DNA of 64,000 bases from CADEDV01 sp964437415 (GTDB taxonomy: Bacteria; Bacteroidota; Bacteroidia; Chitinophagales; Chitinophagaceae): contig CAYTGN010000015.1 in assembly GCA_964437415.1 (NCBI GenBank), positions 19,296 to 83,295 of the forward strand. Reading direction: 5' to 3'. Under the pieces are notes generated by a model, which worked only from the letters and a program-made list of their open reading frames with translations, was not told where the DNA came from and ran no database searches. Within the stretch, counting starts at the first letter, position 1. Each line of letters opens with the position of its first letter. Shown here in pieces: positions 16,839-25,001 of this stretch. A program made the translations under genes and the position numbers.

Positions 16839-17843
16839 CTACTTCATGCTCACAAATTCTTTAGGTAGCTTTCTTAATTCTTCTTCTGGCAGCGATCTGA
16901 AATATTCGTAGGTCATCTTTAACCCTTCGCTTCGTTTCACCTTTGGCTCCCACCCCAAAATGGTTTTTGCTTTTGTAATATCAGGTTGCCTTTGTTTCGG
17001 ATCATCCACCGGCAACGGTTTGTAAACGATTTTCACCTTATTGCCTGTCAGGGCAAGTATCTCTTCAGCAAATTCTTTTAATGTGATCTCATTGGGATTG
17101 CCAATATTCACTGGCATGTGATAATCGCTCAGCAATAAACGGTAAATTCCGTCGATAAGATCAGCTACAAAACAAAAGCTTCTTGTTTGCGACCCATCGC
17201 CAAAAACTGTAAGGTCCTCTCCTCTCAATGCCTGCCCGATAAATGCAGGTAATGCACGGCCATCATTGAGCCGCATTCTCGGACCATAGGTATTAAATAT
17301 CCTTACGATCCTTGTTTCCACACCATGAAATGTGTGATAAGCCATAGTGATGGATTCCATATAGCGTTTGGCCTCATCATACACACCCCGCGGACCAACG
17401 GGATTCACATTGCCCCAATATTCTTCCGTTTGCGGATGCACTAACGGATCGCCATATACTTCGCTGGTGGAAGCCACCAATATCCTTGCACCTTTTGCTT
17501 TTGCCAGTCCCAGACAATTATGTGTTCCCATCGCTCCCACTTTCAATGTCTGAATAGGAATTTTCAGGTAATCAATCGGGCTTGCCGGCGAAGCAAAATG
17601 CATGATATAATCTAAACGGCCGGGGATATGAATAAACTTAGTAACATCATGATGATAAAACTCAAACTGCTCAAGCTTGAATAAATGCTCAATATTTTTC
17701 AGGTCGCCGGTGATCAGGTTATCCATGCCTATAACATGATAGCCTTCCCTGACGAAACGGTCACAGAGATGAGAACCGAGAAATCCTGCAGCGCCGGTAA
17801 TCAAAACTCTTTTCTTTTTTGAAGAAGTTATTGCTGTACTCAT
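16839..17843 (-). CDS. UDP-glucuronate decarboxylase (UDP-xylose synthase), SDR family
   Basis: 334 residues from the ATG at 17841-17843 (a TTG one codon earlier is possible). NAD-binding GAAGFLGSHL near the start, catalytic Tyr-Lys in YDEAKR, and the UXS-type segments HFASPASP, STSEVYGDP and RIFNTYGPRM. The enzyme turns UDP-glucuronate into UDP-xylose (or the 4-keto intermediate). The UDP-glucose dehydrogenase immediately upstream would supply UDP-glucuronate, so the two form a UDP-Glc to UDP-GlcA to UDP-Xyl route. Confidence 0.9.
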   Translation of the reverse strand: MSTAITSSKKKRVLITGAAGFLGSHLCDRFVREGYHVIGMDNLITGDLKNIEHLFKLEQFEFYHHDVTKFIHIPGRLDYIMHFASPASPIDYLKIPIQTLKVGAMGTHNCLGLAKAKGARILVASTSEVYGDPLVHPQTEEYWGNVNPVGPRGVYDEAKRYMESITMAYHTFHGVETRIVRIFNTYGPRMRLNDGRALPAFIGQALRGEDLTVFGDGSQTRSFCFVADLIDGIYRLLLSDYHMPVNIGNPNEITLKEFAEEILALTGNKVKIVYKPLPVDDPKQRQPDITKAKTILGWEPKVKRSEGLKMTYEYFRSLPEEELRKLPKEFVSMK

Positions 17844-17886
17844 CAATGCTGATATTATTACTTCTGTAAATAATTTATTAATTCAC

Positions 17887-19197
17887 TCATCCAACCACAG
17901 CCCTGCCAACACTTACATAGTGGAAACCAAGTTTCCGCATTGTTTCCAGGTCAAAAAGATTGCGTCCGTCGAAGATAACTTTGTTTTTCAGTTCTGCGCT
18001 GATCCTTGAAAATTCAGGTGTACGAAACTCATTCCATTCTGTAGCAATGATAAGAGCATCTGCATTTTTTAGCGCATCATAGCGGCTTTCAGCATACGTT
18101 ATATTATCGCCAATAAGTGCTTTGACATTTTTCATGGCTTCGGGATCAAATGCGGTAACTGTTGCCCCGGCTTTTGTCAGTTCTTCGATCATGTATAAGG
18201 CAGGCGCCTCCCGGATATCATCTGTATTGGGCTTAAATGACAGCCCCCACAATGCAAAATGTTTTCCTTTCAGGTTACTCTTAAAATAATGATTGATGGC
18301 AGGCAATAAATGCAGCTTTTGTTCTTCATTCACCTCCATTACTGCATTTAATATCCGGAAATCATATTTCACATCACTAGCAGATTTTACCAAAGCCTGC
18401 ACATCTTTAGGAAAACAACTGCCGCCATAACCGATTCCGGGGAAAAGGAAACGTTTCCCAATTCTTTCATCACTCCCAATGCCACGACGCACCATGTCCA
18501 CATCTGCACCAAGCAGTTCGCAAAGTTTCGCCACTTCATTCATAAAAGAGATCTTGGTGGCAAGGAAAGAATTCGCAGCATACTTCGTAAGCTCTGCCGA
18601 ACGTTCATCCATGAAAATAACAGGGTTGCCCTGGCGAACAAACGGCGCATACAGCTCACTCATCACTTTTCTTGCTCTTTCAGAATTGGTGCCGATGACC
18701 ACCCGGTCCGGTTTCATAAAATCTTCAACAGCCACCCCTTCTCTTAAAAATTCCGGGTTGCTCACCACATCAAACTCCCCTTTATAATTTTTAGCAATAG
18801 CAATATGCACTTTTTCCGCAGTTCCCACCGGCACGGTGCTTTTGTCCACTATCACTTTGTAATCCGACAGTATCTTACCGAGATCTTCAGCCACACCTAA
18901 AACATATTTCAGATCGGCTGAACCATCCTCGCCAGGTGGTGTGGGCAAAGCAAGAAAAATAATCTCTGCATCACGAATGCCTGCAGCAAGGTCAGTGGTA
19001 AAATATAGTCTTTGCTCTTTGAGGTTACGGAGAAAAATTTTTTCAAGCCCCGGCTCATAAATTGTAACCTCACCGTTGCTGAGTTTTTTCACTTTGTTTA
19101 CATCAATATCCACACAGGTAACCGTATTGCCTGTTTCAGCAAAACAAGTTCCCGTCACCAATCCGACATAACCTGTTCCAACGACTGCGATTTTCAT
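17887..19197 (-). CDS. ugd: UDP-glucose 6-dehydrogenase
   Basis: 436 residues. Rossmann motif GTGYVGLVTG at residues 7-16, PTPPGEDGSAD, STVPVGT, SNPEFLREG, and the active-site GYGGSCFPKD containing the catalytic cysteine. These match the Ugd/TuaD subfamily specific for UDP-glucose. It produces UDP-glucuronate and lies 43 bases before the decarboxylase gene that would use it. It starts 6 bases after the aminotransferase stop. Confidence 0.94.
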   Translation of the reverse strand: MKIAVVGTGYVGLVTGTCFAETGNTVTCVDIDVNKVKKLSNGEVTIYEPGLEKIFLRNLKEQRLYFTTDLAAGIRDAEIIFLALPTPPGEDGSADLKYVLGVAEDLGKILSDYKVIVDKSTVPVGTAEKVHIAIAKNYKGEFDVVSNPEFLREGVAVEDFMKPDRVVIGTNSERARKVMSELYAPFVRQGNPVIFMDERSAELTKYAANSFLATKISFMNEVAKLCELLGADVDMVRRGIGSDERIGKRFLFPGIGYGGSCFPKDVQALVKSASDVKYDFRILNAVMEVNEEQKLHLLPAINHYFKSNLKGKHFALWGLSFKPNTDDIREAPALYMIEELTKAGATVTAFDPEAMKNVKALIGDNITYAESRYDALKNADALIIATEWNEFRTPEFSRISAELKNKVIFDGRNLFDLETMRKLGFHYVSVGRAVVG

Positions 19198-19203
19198 GTA
19201 GTA

Positions 19204-20358
19204 TTATTTATTTGCGTACTCCAAAACTTTTGATGTAATAAAACTCAGTTGCTCATCGTCCATCTCAGTGTGTATTGGCAGAGAGATCACTCTTTCTGTG
19301 AGCCAGTCTGTCACCGGCATTTCCTGCGAAGCCACATTGAATTGTTCAAACATTTTTTGCCTGTGACCCGGCACAGGGTAATAGATCATGGCCGGTATCT
19401 TATGTTCAGCCAAAAACTGTTTCAGCCCTTCACGATTCACTCCATCCAGTAAGATGGTATATTGATGAAAAACATGATGGGAATATTCAGCCCGGTAAGG
19501 TGTAGTGATCTTGGGATGGCGGGCAAATGCATTATCATAAAAACCGGCAACGTTTCTTCTTGCTTCAGTATATTCATCAAGATGCCTTAGCTTGATATTT
19601 AATATGGCTGCCTGTATAGCATCAAGCCGGCTATTGCAACCTACCACATCATGATAGTATTGACGGCTTTGACCATGATTGGCAATCATCCTCATCTTTG
19701 CCGCCAGTTCATCATCCTGTGTGAATATAGCGCCGCCATCACCAAAAGCCCCAAGGTTCTTTGAAGGATAAAAAGAAGTGGCGCCAATATGACCAATAGT
19801 GCCGGTCTTTTTAACTGAGCCATCTGCAAACCTGTAACTACTGCCGATGGCCTGCGCATTATCTTCTATCACAAACAGGCTGTGCTTTTGAGCAATGTTC
19901 ATGATCTCCTGCATGGGTGCAGCCTGCCCGTATAAATGCACGGGGACAATTGCTTTTGTTTTGGCAGTGATCGCTTTTTCCAATGCTGCCGGGTCCATAC
20001 AGAAAGTTTTGGGATCCACTTCCACAAAAACAGGTGTAAGCCGGAGCAAAGCAATCACTTCTGTGGTGGCGATATAAGTGAAAGAAGGAGTGATCACTTC
20101 ATCACCGGGCTGCAGCCCCAAAGCCATCATGGCGATTTGCAGCGCATCCGTGCCATTGGCACAGGGAATAGTATGTTTTGCTCCAAGATAAGAAGACAAA
20201 GCTTCAGCAAAATCTATTACTGCCTTCCCGTTGATAAATGCTGTGCTTTCCATTACCTCCAAAACCGCTTTATCCACCTCGGGCTTTATTTTGTGGTACT
20301 GCGTTTTTGTGTCCACCATCTGAATCGGTCGCATCAGGGAAAGGGTTTGATGGGTCAT
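19204..20358 (-). CDS. DegT/DnrJ/EryC1/StrS sugar aminotransferase
   Basis: 384 residues from the ATG at 20356-20358; a TTG three codons upstream and ATG codons downstream are alternatives. PLP-dependent fold: the Schiff-base lysine lies in SFYPSKNLGAFGDGG, and the conserved ANGTDALQ and VIEDNAQAIG segments are visible. It resembles WbpE/WlbC-type enzymes that aminate keto groups of UDP-sugars. It is the first gene of the six-gene operon, and an inverted repeat lies upstream. The exact sugar substrate cannot be named. Confidence 0.88.
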   Translation of the reverse strand: MTHQTLSLMRPIQMVDTKTQYHKIKPEVDKAVLEVMESTAFINGKAVIDFAEALSSYLGAKHTIPCANGTDALQIAMMALGLQPGDEVITPSFTYIATTEVIALLRLTPVFVEVDPKTFCMDPAALEKAITAKTKAIVPVHLYGQAAPMQEIMNIAQKHSLFVIEDNAQAIGSSYRFADGSVKKTGTIGHIGATSFYPSKNLGAFGDGGAIFTQDDELAAKMRMIANHGQSRQYYHDVVGCNSRLDAIQAAILNIKLRHLDEYTEARRNVAGFYDNAFARHPKITTPYRAEYSHHVFHQYTILLDGVNREGLKQFLAEHKIPAMIYYPVPGHRQKMFEQFNVASQEMPVTDWLTERVISLPIHTEMDDEQLSFITSKVLEYANK

Positions 20359-20443
20359 TAAAGTCAAATTGGTCTTAAAAGTCGTTTCTCAGCAATTCTG
20401 AAACAGTAAAATTATGTGTACCGTTGACTTTCAAAATAAGTGA

Positions 20444-20495
20444 CGCCTGCCCATATCTTTCTCCACACAATCATTTAATTTGATACGTTCAGGCG
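20444..20495. repeat. Inverted repeat in the divergent promoter region
   Basis: The arms at 20444-20457 and 20482-20495 match over 11 of 14 positions (both CGCCTG...TATC in orientation), separated by 24 bases. It sits between the divergent sugar aminotransferase and Kdo transferase genes. It could be an operator, an intergenic palindrome or a transcript hairpin. Confidence 0.4.
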
Positions 20496-20536
20496 GGCAA
20501 AAATAGTAAAATACAGGTAGTTTACATGATTGCTTT

Positions 20537-20544
20537 TACATTTG
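20537..20544 (+). promoter_or_regulatory. Candidate -7 box for the Kdo transferase gene
   Basis: TACATTTG fits TAnnTTTG exactly and lies 22 bases before the proposed TTG start. No clear -33 TTTG at the expected spacing. Confidence 0.4.
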
Positions 20545-20566
20545 CCCAATCCTTAAGATCAGGACG

Positions 20567-21841
20567 TTGAGTGTTGTTTTCTACCATATATTCTTATTAC
20601 TGTTCCGTGCCGGGGCAGCAATTGCTGCTTTATTCAGTGAAAAAATCAAAAAATGGAATACCGGCAGAAAAGGCCTTTTTGAACAAATGGCCCGGGCCAT
20701 TCCTGCCAGCGAAAAGATCATCTGGATGCACTGCGCTTCTTTGGGTGAGTTTGAGCAGGGAAGACCGGTGCTGGAGGGTATTAGACAACAATATCCCGGC
20801 TATAAGATATTACTCACCTTTTTCTCTCCCTCCGGCTATGAGATCAGGAAAAATTACGATGGTGCAGACTGGATTTTTTATCTGCCCATGGATGGTCCTG
20901 CCAATGCAAAGCGGTTCCTTGACATTGCCCATCCTTCCTTAGTAATATTTGTGAAATATGAATTTTGGTATTATTACCTGGGCACGGCCAGAAAAAGAAA
21001 TATTCCGTTGTTGCTGATCTCTGCGGCTTTCAGAAAAAATCAGCCATTTTTCAGGTGGTATGGAGGACTGCACAGGAAAATGCTGCGCTGCTTCACACAT
21101 ATTTTTGTGCAGAACAACCTCTCGCTGCAGTTGCTTGACAAAACAGGGTTTTCAGGTGTCAGCAGTCTGGCAGGTGACACCCGTTTCGACCGTGTTTCCC
21201 AAATCGCCGGCAAATTTGAACCTATACCTGTTATAGAAAGATTTGCCGAAAAGAAAAAGCTATTTATTGCTGGCAGCACATGGCCCGAAGATGAAATCGC
21301 TATCCAAAGAGCATTTGCCGGCATACATAATCCGTCATTAAAACTAATTATTGCTCCGCATGAAGTGAATGAAAAACACATTGCAGCTTTGCTGAATTTA
21401 TTCCCTGGCGCTGTTCGTTTTTCCCAACTCTCTTCTGCTCCTTCACAGTCACCAGCAAGCGATGTTTTGATCATTGACAATATCGGGATGTTATCGCGGC
21501 TATATCATTATGCCTGGATCACCTATGTGGGAGGCGCCATGAGCAAAAGAGGCATTCATAATGTGCTGGAAGCTGCAGTATATGACAAGATCGTTTTGTT
21601 CGGTCACGAATATGAAAAAAATCCTGAAGTGATTGAATTGGTGAAATCCGGCGGAGGAATCTCCATTCATGATCTGCAGAAAAATGGTGACCTGCTGCGG
21701 CAGGTGACCGAAGTGCTGCTATCAGGCAAAGAAGAATACGTACTCAGAAGCAGGGCTGCAGGCGATTTTGTGAGGGCCAACCGGGGAGCCACTCTTCACA
21801 TTCTTCAGTTCATTCAGGAGAAACGTCTTTTGATCAACTGA
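20567..21841 (+). CDS. waaA: 3-deoxy-D-manno-octulosonic acid (Kdo) transferase
   Basis: 424 residues. An N-terminal membrane-anchor segment, the catalytic-base glutamate E61 in HCASLGEFEQ, GSTWPEDE at the start of the second Rossmann domain, and the YVGGAMSKRGIHNVLEAA nucleotide-sugar-binding region are all as in WaaA/KdtA. It adds Kdo to lipid A precursor on the cytoplasmic face of the inner membrane. The only suitable start is the TTG at 20567, since the conserved N-terminus begins there. Its 3' end overlaps the opposite-strand gene by 28 bases. Confidence 0.92.
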   Translation: MSVVFYHIFLLLFRAGAAIAALFSEKIKKWNTGRKGLFEQMARAIPASEKIIWMHCASLGEFEQGRPVLEGIRQQYPGYKILLTFFSPSGYEIRKNYDGADWIFYLPMDGPANAKRFLDIAHPSLVIFVKYEFWYYYLGTARKRNIPLLLISAAFRKNQPFFRWYGGLHRKMLRCFTHIFVQNNLSLQLLDKTGFSGVSSLAGDTRFDRVSQIAGKFEPIPVIERFAEKKKLFIAGSTWPEDEIAIQRAFAGIHNPSLKLIIAPHEVNEKHIAALLNLFPGAVRFSQLSSAPSQSPASDVLIIDNIGMLSRLYHYAWITYVGGAMSKRGIHNVLEAAVYDKIVLFGHEYEKNPEVIELVKSGGGISIHDLQKNGDLLRQVTEVLLSGKEEYVLRSRAAGDFVRANRGATLHILQFIQEKRLLIN

Positions 21842-22530
21842 TCAAAATGCACTACGACAGGATTATCATTACTCCATCCAAGTTTGGTTTTCATTTCCCG
21901 GTTGATCCAGTATTCAGCTTCGGCATAGATATTAAAACTGTTGATGGTTTTGATGCTTCGTTCATACATAGATTCATCGCCTCTGAACAGTTCATTGATA
22001 AAAAGGAACCTGTCATTGATGCCTATTGCTTTTCGCAGATCCTTGATCGGTGTTTCCTTTAATACCTCCACCAGTTCGGTTTTTCCCTGCCGCAGTTTAT
22101 CATTGAGCGACTCGGCTCCGTCAGCAGCGCTTTCATTGTTTTCTTTCACTCTTGGCTGATGGGACAAAGTAGGTATTTCCATCATCGGGTCAAAAACCAT
22201 ATCCAACTGGCCATTCTTTTGTAACACGGCCACTGAGCCGTCATCCACCAGCAATGTTTCTTTCACCCGGTGGCTTTCGGTCTCTTTGGCAACAGGCGTT
22301 TCTGTTGCAGGTTTAGGTGCATACTTTTCATGCTGTGAAGCATAGATCGCCGGCGAGGCAGGCATCAGCACCGCCACTTTGGAAGTGCCGAGTGTTTTGC
22401 CGCTATTGGCCTGTTGCAACTGGCCCAGTTCCTGTTGCAGCAATTGCACGGTCATCAGCATTTGCGAAGGTTCTGCCTTTTGTTCAAACTGTTCTTTCAG
22501 TTTATGGATCAATGTTTCTATTCGTTGCAT
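21814..22530 (-). CDS. Conserved hypothetical protein
   Basis: 238 residues, not recognised with certainty. It starts with a helical, glutamine-rich segment (1-40, probable coiled coil), followed by a low-complexity Pro/Ala/Glu-rich linker (about 50-130). A C-terminal module of about 75 residues contains KDLRKAIGINDRFLFINELF, which I associate with uncharacterised Bacteroidota proteins. No signal peptide. It overlaps the end of waaA by 28 bases tail to tail and is divergent from tdk. Confidence 0.7.
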   Translation of the reverse strand: MQRIETLIHKLKEQFEQKAEPSQMLMTVQLLQQELGQLQQANSGKTLGTSKVAVLMPASPAIYASQHEKYAPKPATETPVAKETESHRVKETLLVDDGSVAVLQKNGQLDMVFDPMMEIPTLSHQPRVKENNESAADGAESLNDKLRQGKTELVEVLKETPIKDLRKAIGINDRFLFINELFRGDESMYERSIKTINSFNIYAEAEYWINREMKTKLGWSNDNPVVVHFDQLIKRRFS

Positions 22531-22625
22531 TTTGCTACTTTTGGCCGGTTGGCAAGGAGTGGTCTAAAATTACAAACTGTTTGCCAATAATGTCAGCAAG
22601 TTTTACCCGATCCCAAATCTTAACA

Positions 22626-23198
22626 ATGTTCATAGAACCAAACATAAGGGGCGACCGGAGAGGATGGATAGAAGTGATCTGCGGCTCCATGTTCAGTGGC
22701 AAAACGGAAGAACTCATCCGCCGGCTTAAACGGGTGAAGATAGCCAACCTGAAAGTGGAGATATTCAAACCCGCAGTAGATATACGATATGATGAAGTAA
22801 AGATCGTATCGCATGATACCAATGCCATCCAGTCCACACCTATTGATAATTCACAGAAAATATTATTAATGGCCAATGACGTGGATGTGATCGGGATTGA
22901 CGAAGCCCAGTTTTTTGATGAAGAGATCGCCAATGTATGTGATGAACTTGCCTACCGGGGCATCCGGGTTATCGTTGCCGGACTGGATATGGATTTTATG
23001 GGTAACCCCTTTGGCCAGATGCCCTATATCATGGCCAAGGCAGATTATGTGACCAAACTCCATGCTATCTGTGTAAAATGCGGCAACATTGCCAATTATT
23101 CCTACCGAAAAATACCCAACGAAGACCAGGTGATGCTCGGGGCCAAAGATGTGTATGAACCACGCTGTCGCCAATGTTATAATGAAAACAAGGAATGA
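22626..23198 (+). CDS. tdk: Thymidine kinase
   Basis: 190 residues from the ATG at 22626, which gives the usual family start MFIEPN; an upstream in-frame ATG at 22590 is possible. P-loop GSMFSGKTEE, the DEAQFF motif with catalytic-site acid, and two zinc-binding CxxC pairs (CVKC and CRQC) are intact. It phosphorylates thymidine in the salvage pathway. Its stop codon overlaps the ccmB start (ATGA), so the two are translationally coupled. Confidence 0.94.
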   Translation: MFIEPNIRGDRRGWIEVICGSMFSGKTEELIRRLKRVKIANLKVEIFKPAVDIRYDEVKIVSHDTNAIQSTPIDNSQKILLMANDVDVIGIDEAQFFDEEIANVCDELAYRGIRVIVAGLDMDFMGNPFGQMPYIMAKADYVTKLHAICVKCGNIANYSYRKIPNEDQVMLGAKDVYEPRCRQCYNENKE

Positions 23199-23854
23199 GC
23201 AGTCTAAAACACATATATACCCTTTTTAAAAAAGACCTGTTGCTGGAGGTGAGGCAGCAGTACAGCTTTTATGGCATTTTGTTGTATATCGGTTCAACCA
23301 TTTTTGTGCTGAATCTTGCCGTCAAAGAACCTGAGGCAAGAGTGTGGAATGGCCTGTTTTGGGTGATACAATTATTCATTTGCATCAATGCCGTTGCCAA
23401 AAGCTTTTTGCAGGAAAGCCGTGGCCGTATGCTCTATTTTTATTCTATTGCCAGCCCCACTGCTTTTGTGCTGGCAAAATTGCTTTTCAATACGCTGCTG
23501 ATGCTGGTGATGAGTTTATTGAGCTTGTTATTGTTCAGCATGTTTTTGGGTGTGCCTGAATTTCAAAAAACCCTTCAGTTCATCGGGCTGGTGATACTCG
23601 GCGGGTGGAGTCTTAGTTTAGTTTTTACTTTTTTAGCTGCTATTGCCGCCAAAGCACAGCAAAATGCAGCTATCATGGCTGTCTTAGGGTTTCCGCTTAT
23701 TGTGCCGCAGTTGTTATTGCTGATGCAACTCTCGAATATTGCCTTTGCCCCTTTGCTTGCTATTCCTGCCGGAACAGTATTGCTGCTTGCTGCACTGGAC
23801 GGGCTGGTCATCCTGCTGGCTATTATCCTGTTTCCTTTTTTATGGAGAGACTGA
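23195..23854 (+). CDS. ccmB: Heme exporter subunit CcmB
   Basis: 219 residues, about six hydrophobic segments, with the CcmB-type N-terminus (LFKKDLLLEVRQQ) and the SRGRMLYFYSIASP loop. It is the membrane subunit of the CcmABC(D) complex that handles heme for cytochrome c maturation. It overlaps tdk by 4 bases. No ccmA ATPase gene is in this window, so that subunit must be encoded elsewhere. Confidence 0.9.
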   Translation: MSSLKHIYTLFKKDLLLEVRQQYSFYGILLYIGSTIFVLNLAVKEPEARVWNGLFWVIQLFICINAVAKSFLQESRGRMLYFYSIASPTAFVLAKLLFNTLLMLVMSLLSLLLFSMFLGVPEFQKTLQFIGLVILGGWSLSLVFTFLAAIAAKAQQNAAIMAVLGFPLIVPQLLLLMQLSNIAFAPLLAIPAGTVLLLAALDGLVILLAIILFPFLWRD

Positions 23855-23914
23855 CAGGAATACTCCTCCTCTTGCAATAACAAATACTATCATCCGATAT
23901 TCCCCGTACTTCTG

Positions 23915-23943
23915 TTTGATATTCATATTTACCCTTATTTTTG
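23915..23943 (+). promoter_or_regulatory. Candidate promoter for the ccmC-like gene
   Basis: TTTG at 23915-23918 and an exact TATTTTTG at 23936-23943, spaced by 17 bases, somewhat short of the usual 19-21. It lies 38 bases upstream of the ccmC-like ATG. Confidence 0.45.
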
Positions 23944-23980
23944 CTCCACTTTAGCCGATTGCAGCTCACATTGACCTCCA

Positions 23981-24697
23981 ATGGCAGACGAAAAAAACTA
24001 TATGTACAAGTCCTGGTGGAAGATCCTAAGTGTAGTCTTGCTGGTTTATACCTTCACTGCCGGTTTGTTGTTAAAAGTTCCCCGGGACAGGGAATTGGGC
24101 GAAACGATCAGGAACCTTTTCTTTCATGTTTGCATGTGGTTTGCAATGATGATACTGTTCATCCTGTCGGTCATCCATGCCATAAAATATTTACGGAACA
24201 ATAACCTGAAACATGATATTGCTTCAAGACAATATGCCGGCACCGGTATCTTACTGGGCCTTCTCGGCTACGCAACCGGTGCCATCTGGATGAGCTATAC
24301 CTGGGCCGACCCCAATGTTTCTCCATTCAATTCCTTCAGCCTGATAGCAAGTGAACCAAAGCTGATAGGCGCTGCCGTTGCATTACTTATTTATGCCGCT
24401 TACATGGTGCTTCGCCAATCCATCACAGATATGGACAAACGGGCAAAGGTCAGCGCAGTTTATAACATCTTTGCATTTGCTATGCTGTTTCCGTCCATCT
24501 GGATCGTTCCCAGGATGTTGCCAAGCCTGCACCCTGGTGGCAGCGAAGGAAACCCGGCGCTGAATTTTAAAGATGCCTCCATGATCATGCGGATGGTTTT
24601 CTACCCTGCCATTGCAGGATGGACCTTGCTCGCAGTCTGGATCACCACACTGAAAATACGTTTACATTTATTGAAAGAAAAAAAGATGATGTCATGA
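23981..24697 (+). CDS. ccmC: CcmC/CcsA-family heme-handling membrane protein
   Basis: 238 residues with six hydrophobic segments and a histidine in FHVCMWF. The position after ccmB, the DKRAKVSAVYNIFAFAML segment and the LHPGG loop identify it as CcmC/CcsA-like. The canonical tryptophan-rich WWD heme motif is not visible: the periplasmic stretch reads TWADPN followed by about 14 residues and then EPKLIGAA, with no Trp-Trp/Trp-Asp cluster. Heme binding may therefore differ. It is coupled to the next small gene by a 4-base overlap. Confidence 0.82.
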   Translation: MADEKNYMYKSWWKILSVVLLVYTFTAGLLLKVPRDRELGETIRNLFFHVCMWFAMMILFILSVIHAIKYLRNNNLKHDIASRQYAGTGILLGLLGYATGAIWMSYTWADPNVSPFNSFSLIASEPKLIGAAVALLIYAAYMVLRQSITDMDKRAKVSAVYNIFAFAMLFPSIWIVPRMLPSLHPGGSEGNPALNFKDASMIMRMVFYPAIAGWTLLAVWITTLKIRLHLLKEKKMMS

Positions 24698-24909
24698 AGT
24701 TTTTGAAAAAAATATTATTGCTGTTGCCGCTGCTACTGACCATACTGCCGGGCATTGCTCAAAATGGTCAAACAGAAATGGCCGACCTGATGCGCAGCAA
24801 CGGGAGGATTTATGTGGTGGTGGCCGTGATGCTGACAATCCTCGCCGGTCTTGTATTATACCTGGTACGTTTAGATAAAAAAATAAGCCGGTTAGAAAAA
24901 GAAAACTGA
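24694..24909 (+). CDS. CcmD-like small membrane protein
   Basis: 71 residues from the ATG at 24694 (ATGA overlap with ccmC). It has a signal-like hydrophobic N-terminus, then one transmembrane helix (about 40-60: VVVAVMLTILAGLVLYL) and a short charged tail (DKKISRLEKEN). Its size, topology and place after ccmB-ccmC are as expected for the CcmD helper subunit, although sequence conservation in that family is low. Confidence 0.72.
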   Translation: MKFLKKILLLLPLLLTILPGIAQNGQTEMADLMRSNGRIYVVVAVMLTILAGLVLYLVRLDKKISRLEKEN

Positions 24910-25001
24910 CCCTGCTGATGATCCCGGTAAAAGAAGGTATTATTCGTTTGCCATTTGACTTGAGCATTTAAAACGATTGCTATAACATTAAAACAGAATT
25001 C

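Noticed and set aside
20418..20440. A minus-strand promoter for the sugar operon near CAAAATAA
   Set aside because: It does not fit the reverse complement of TAnnTTTG (CAAAnnTA) without shifting a base.
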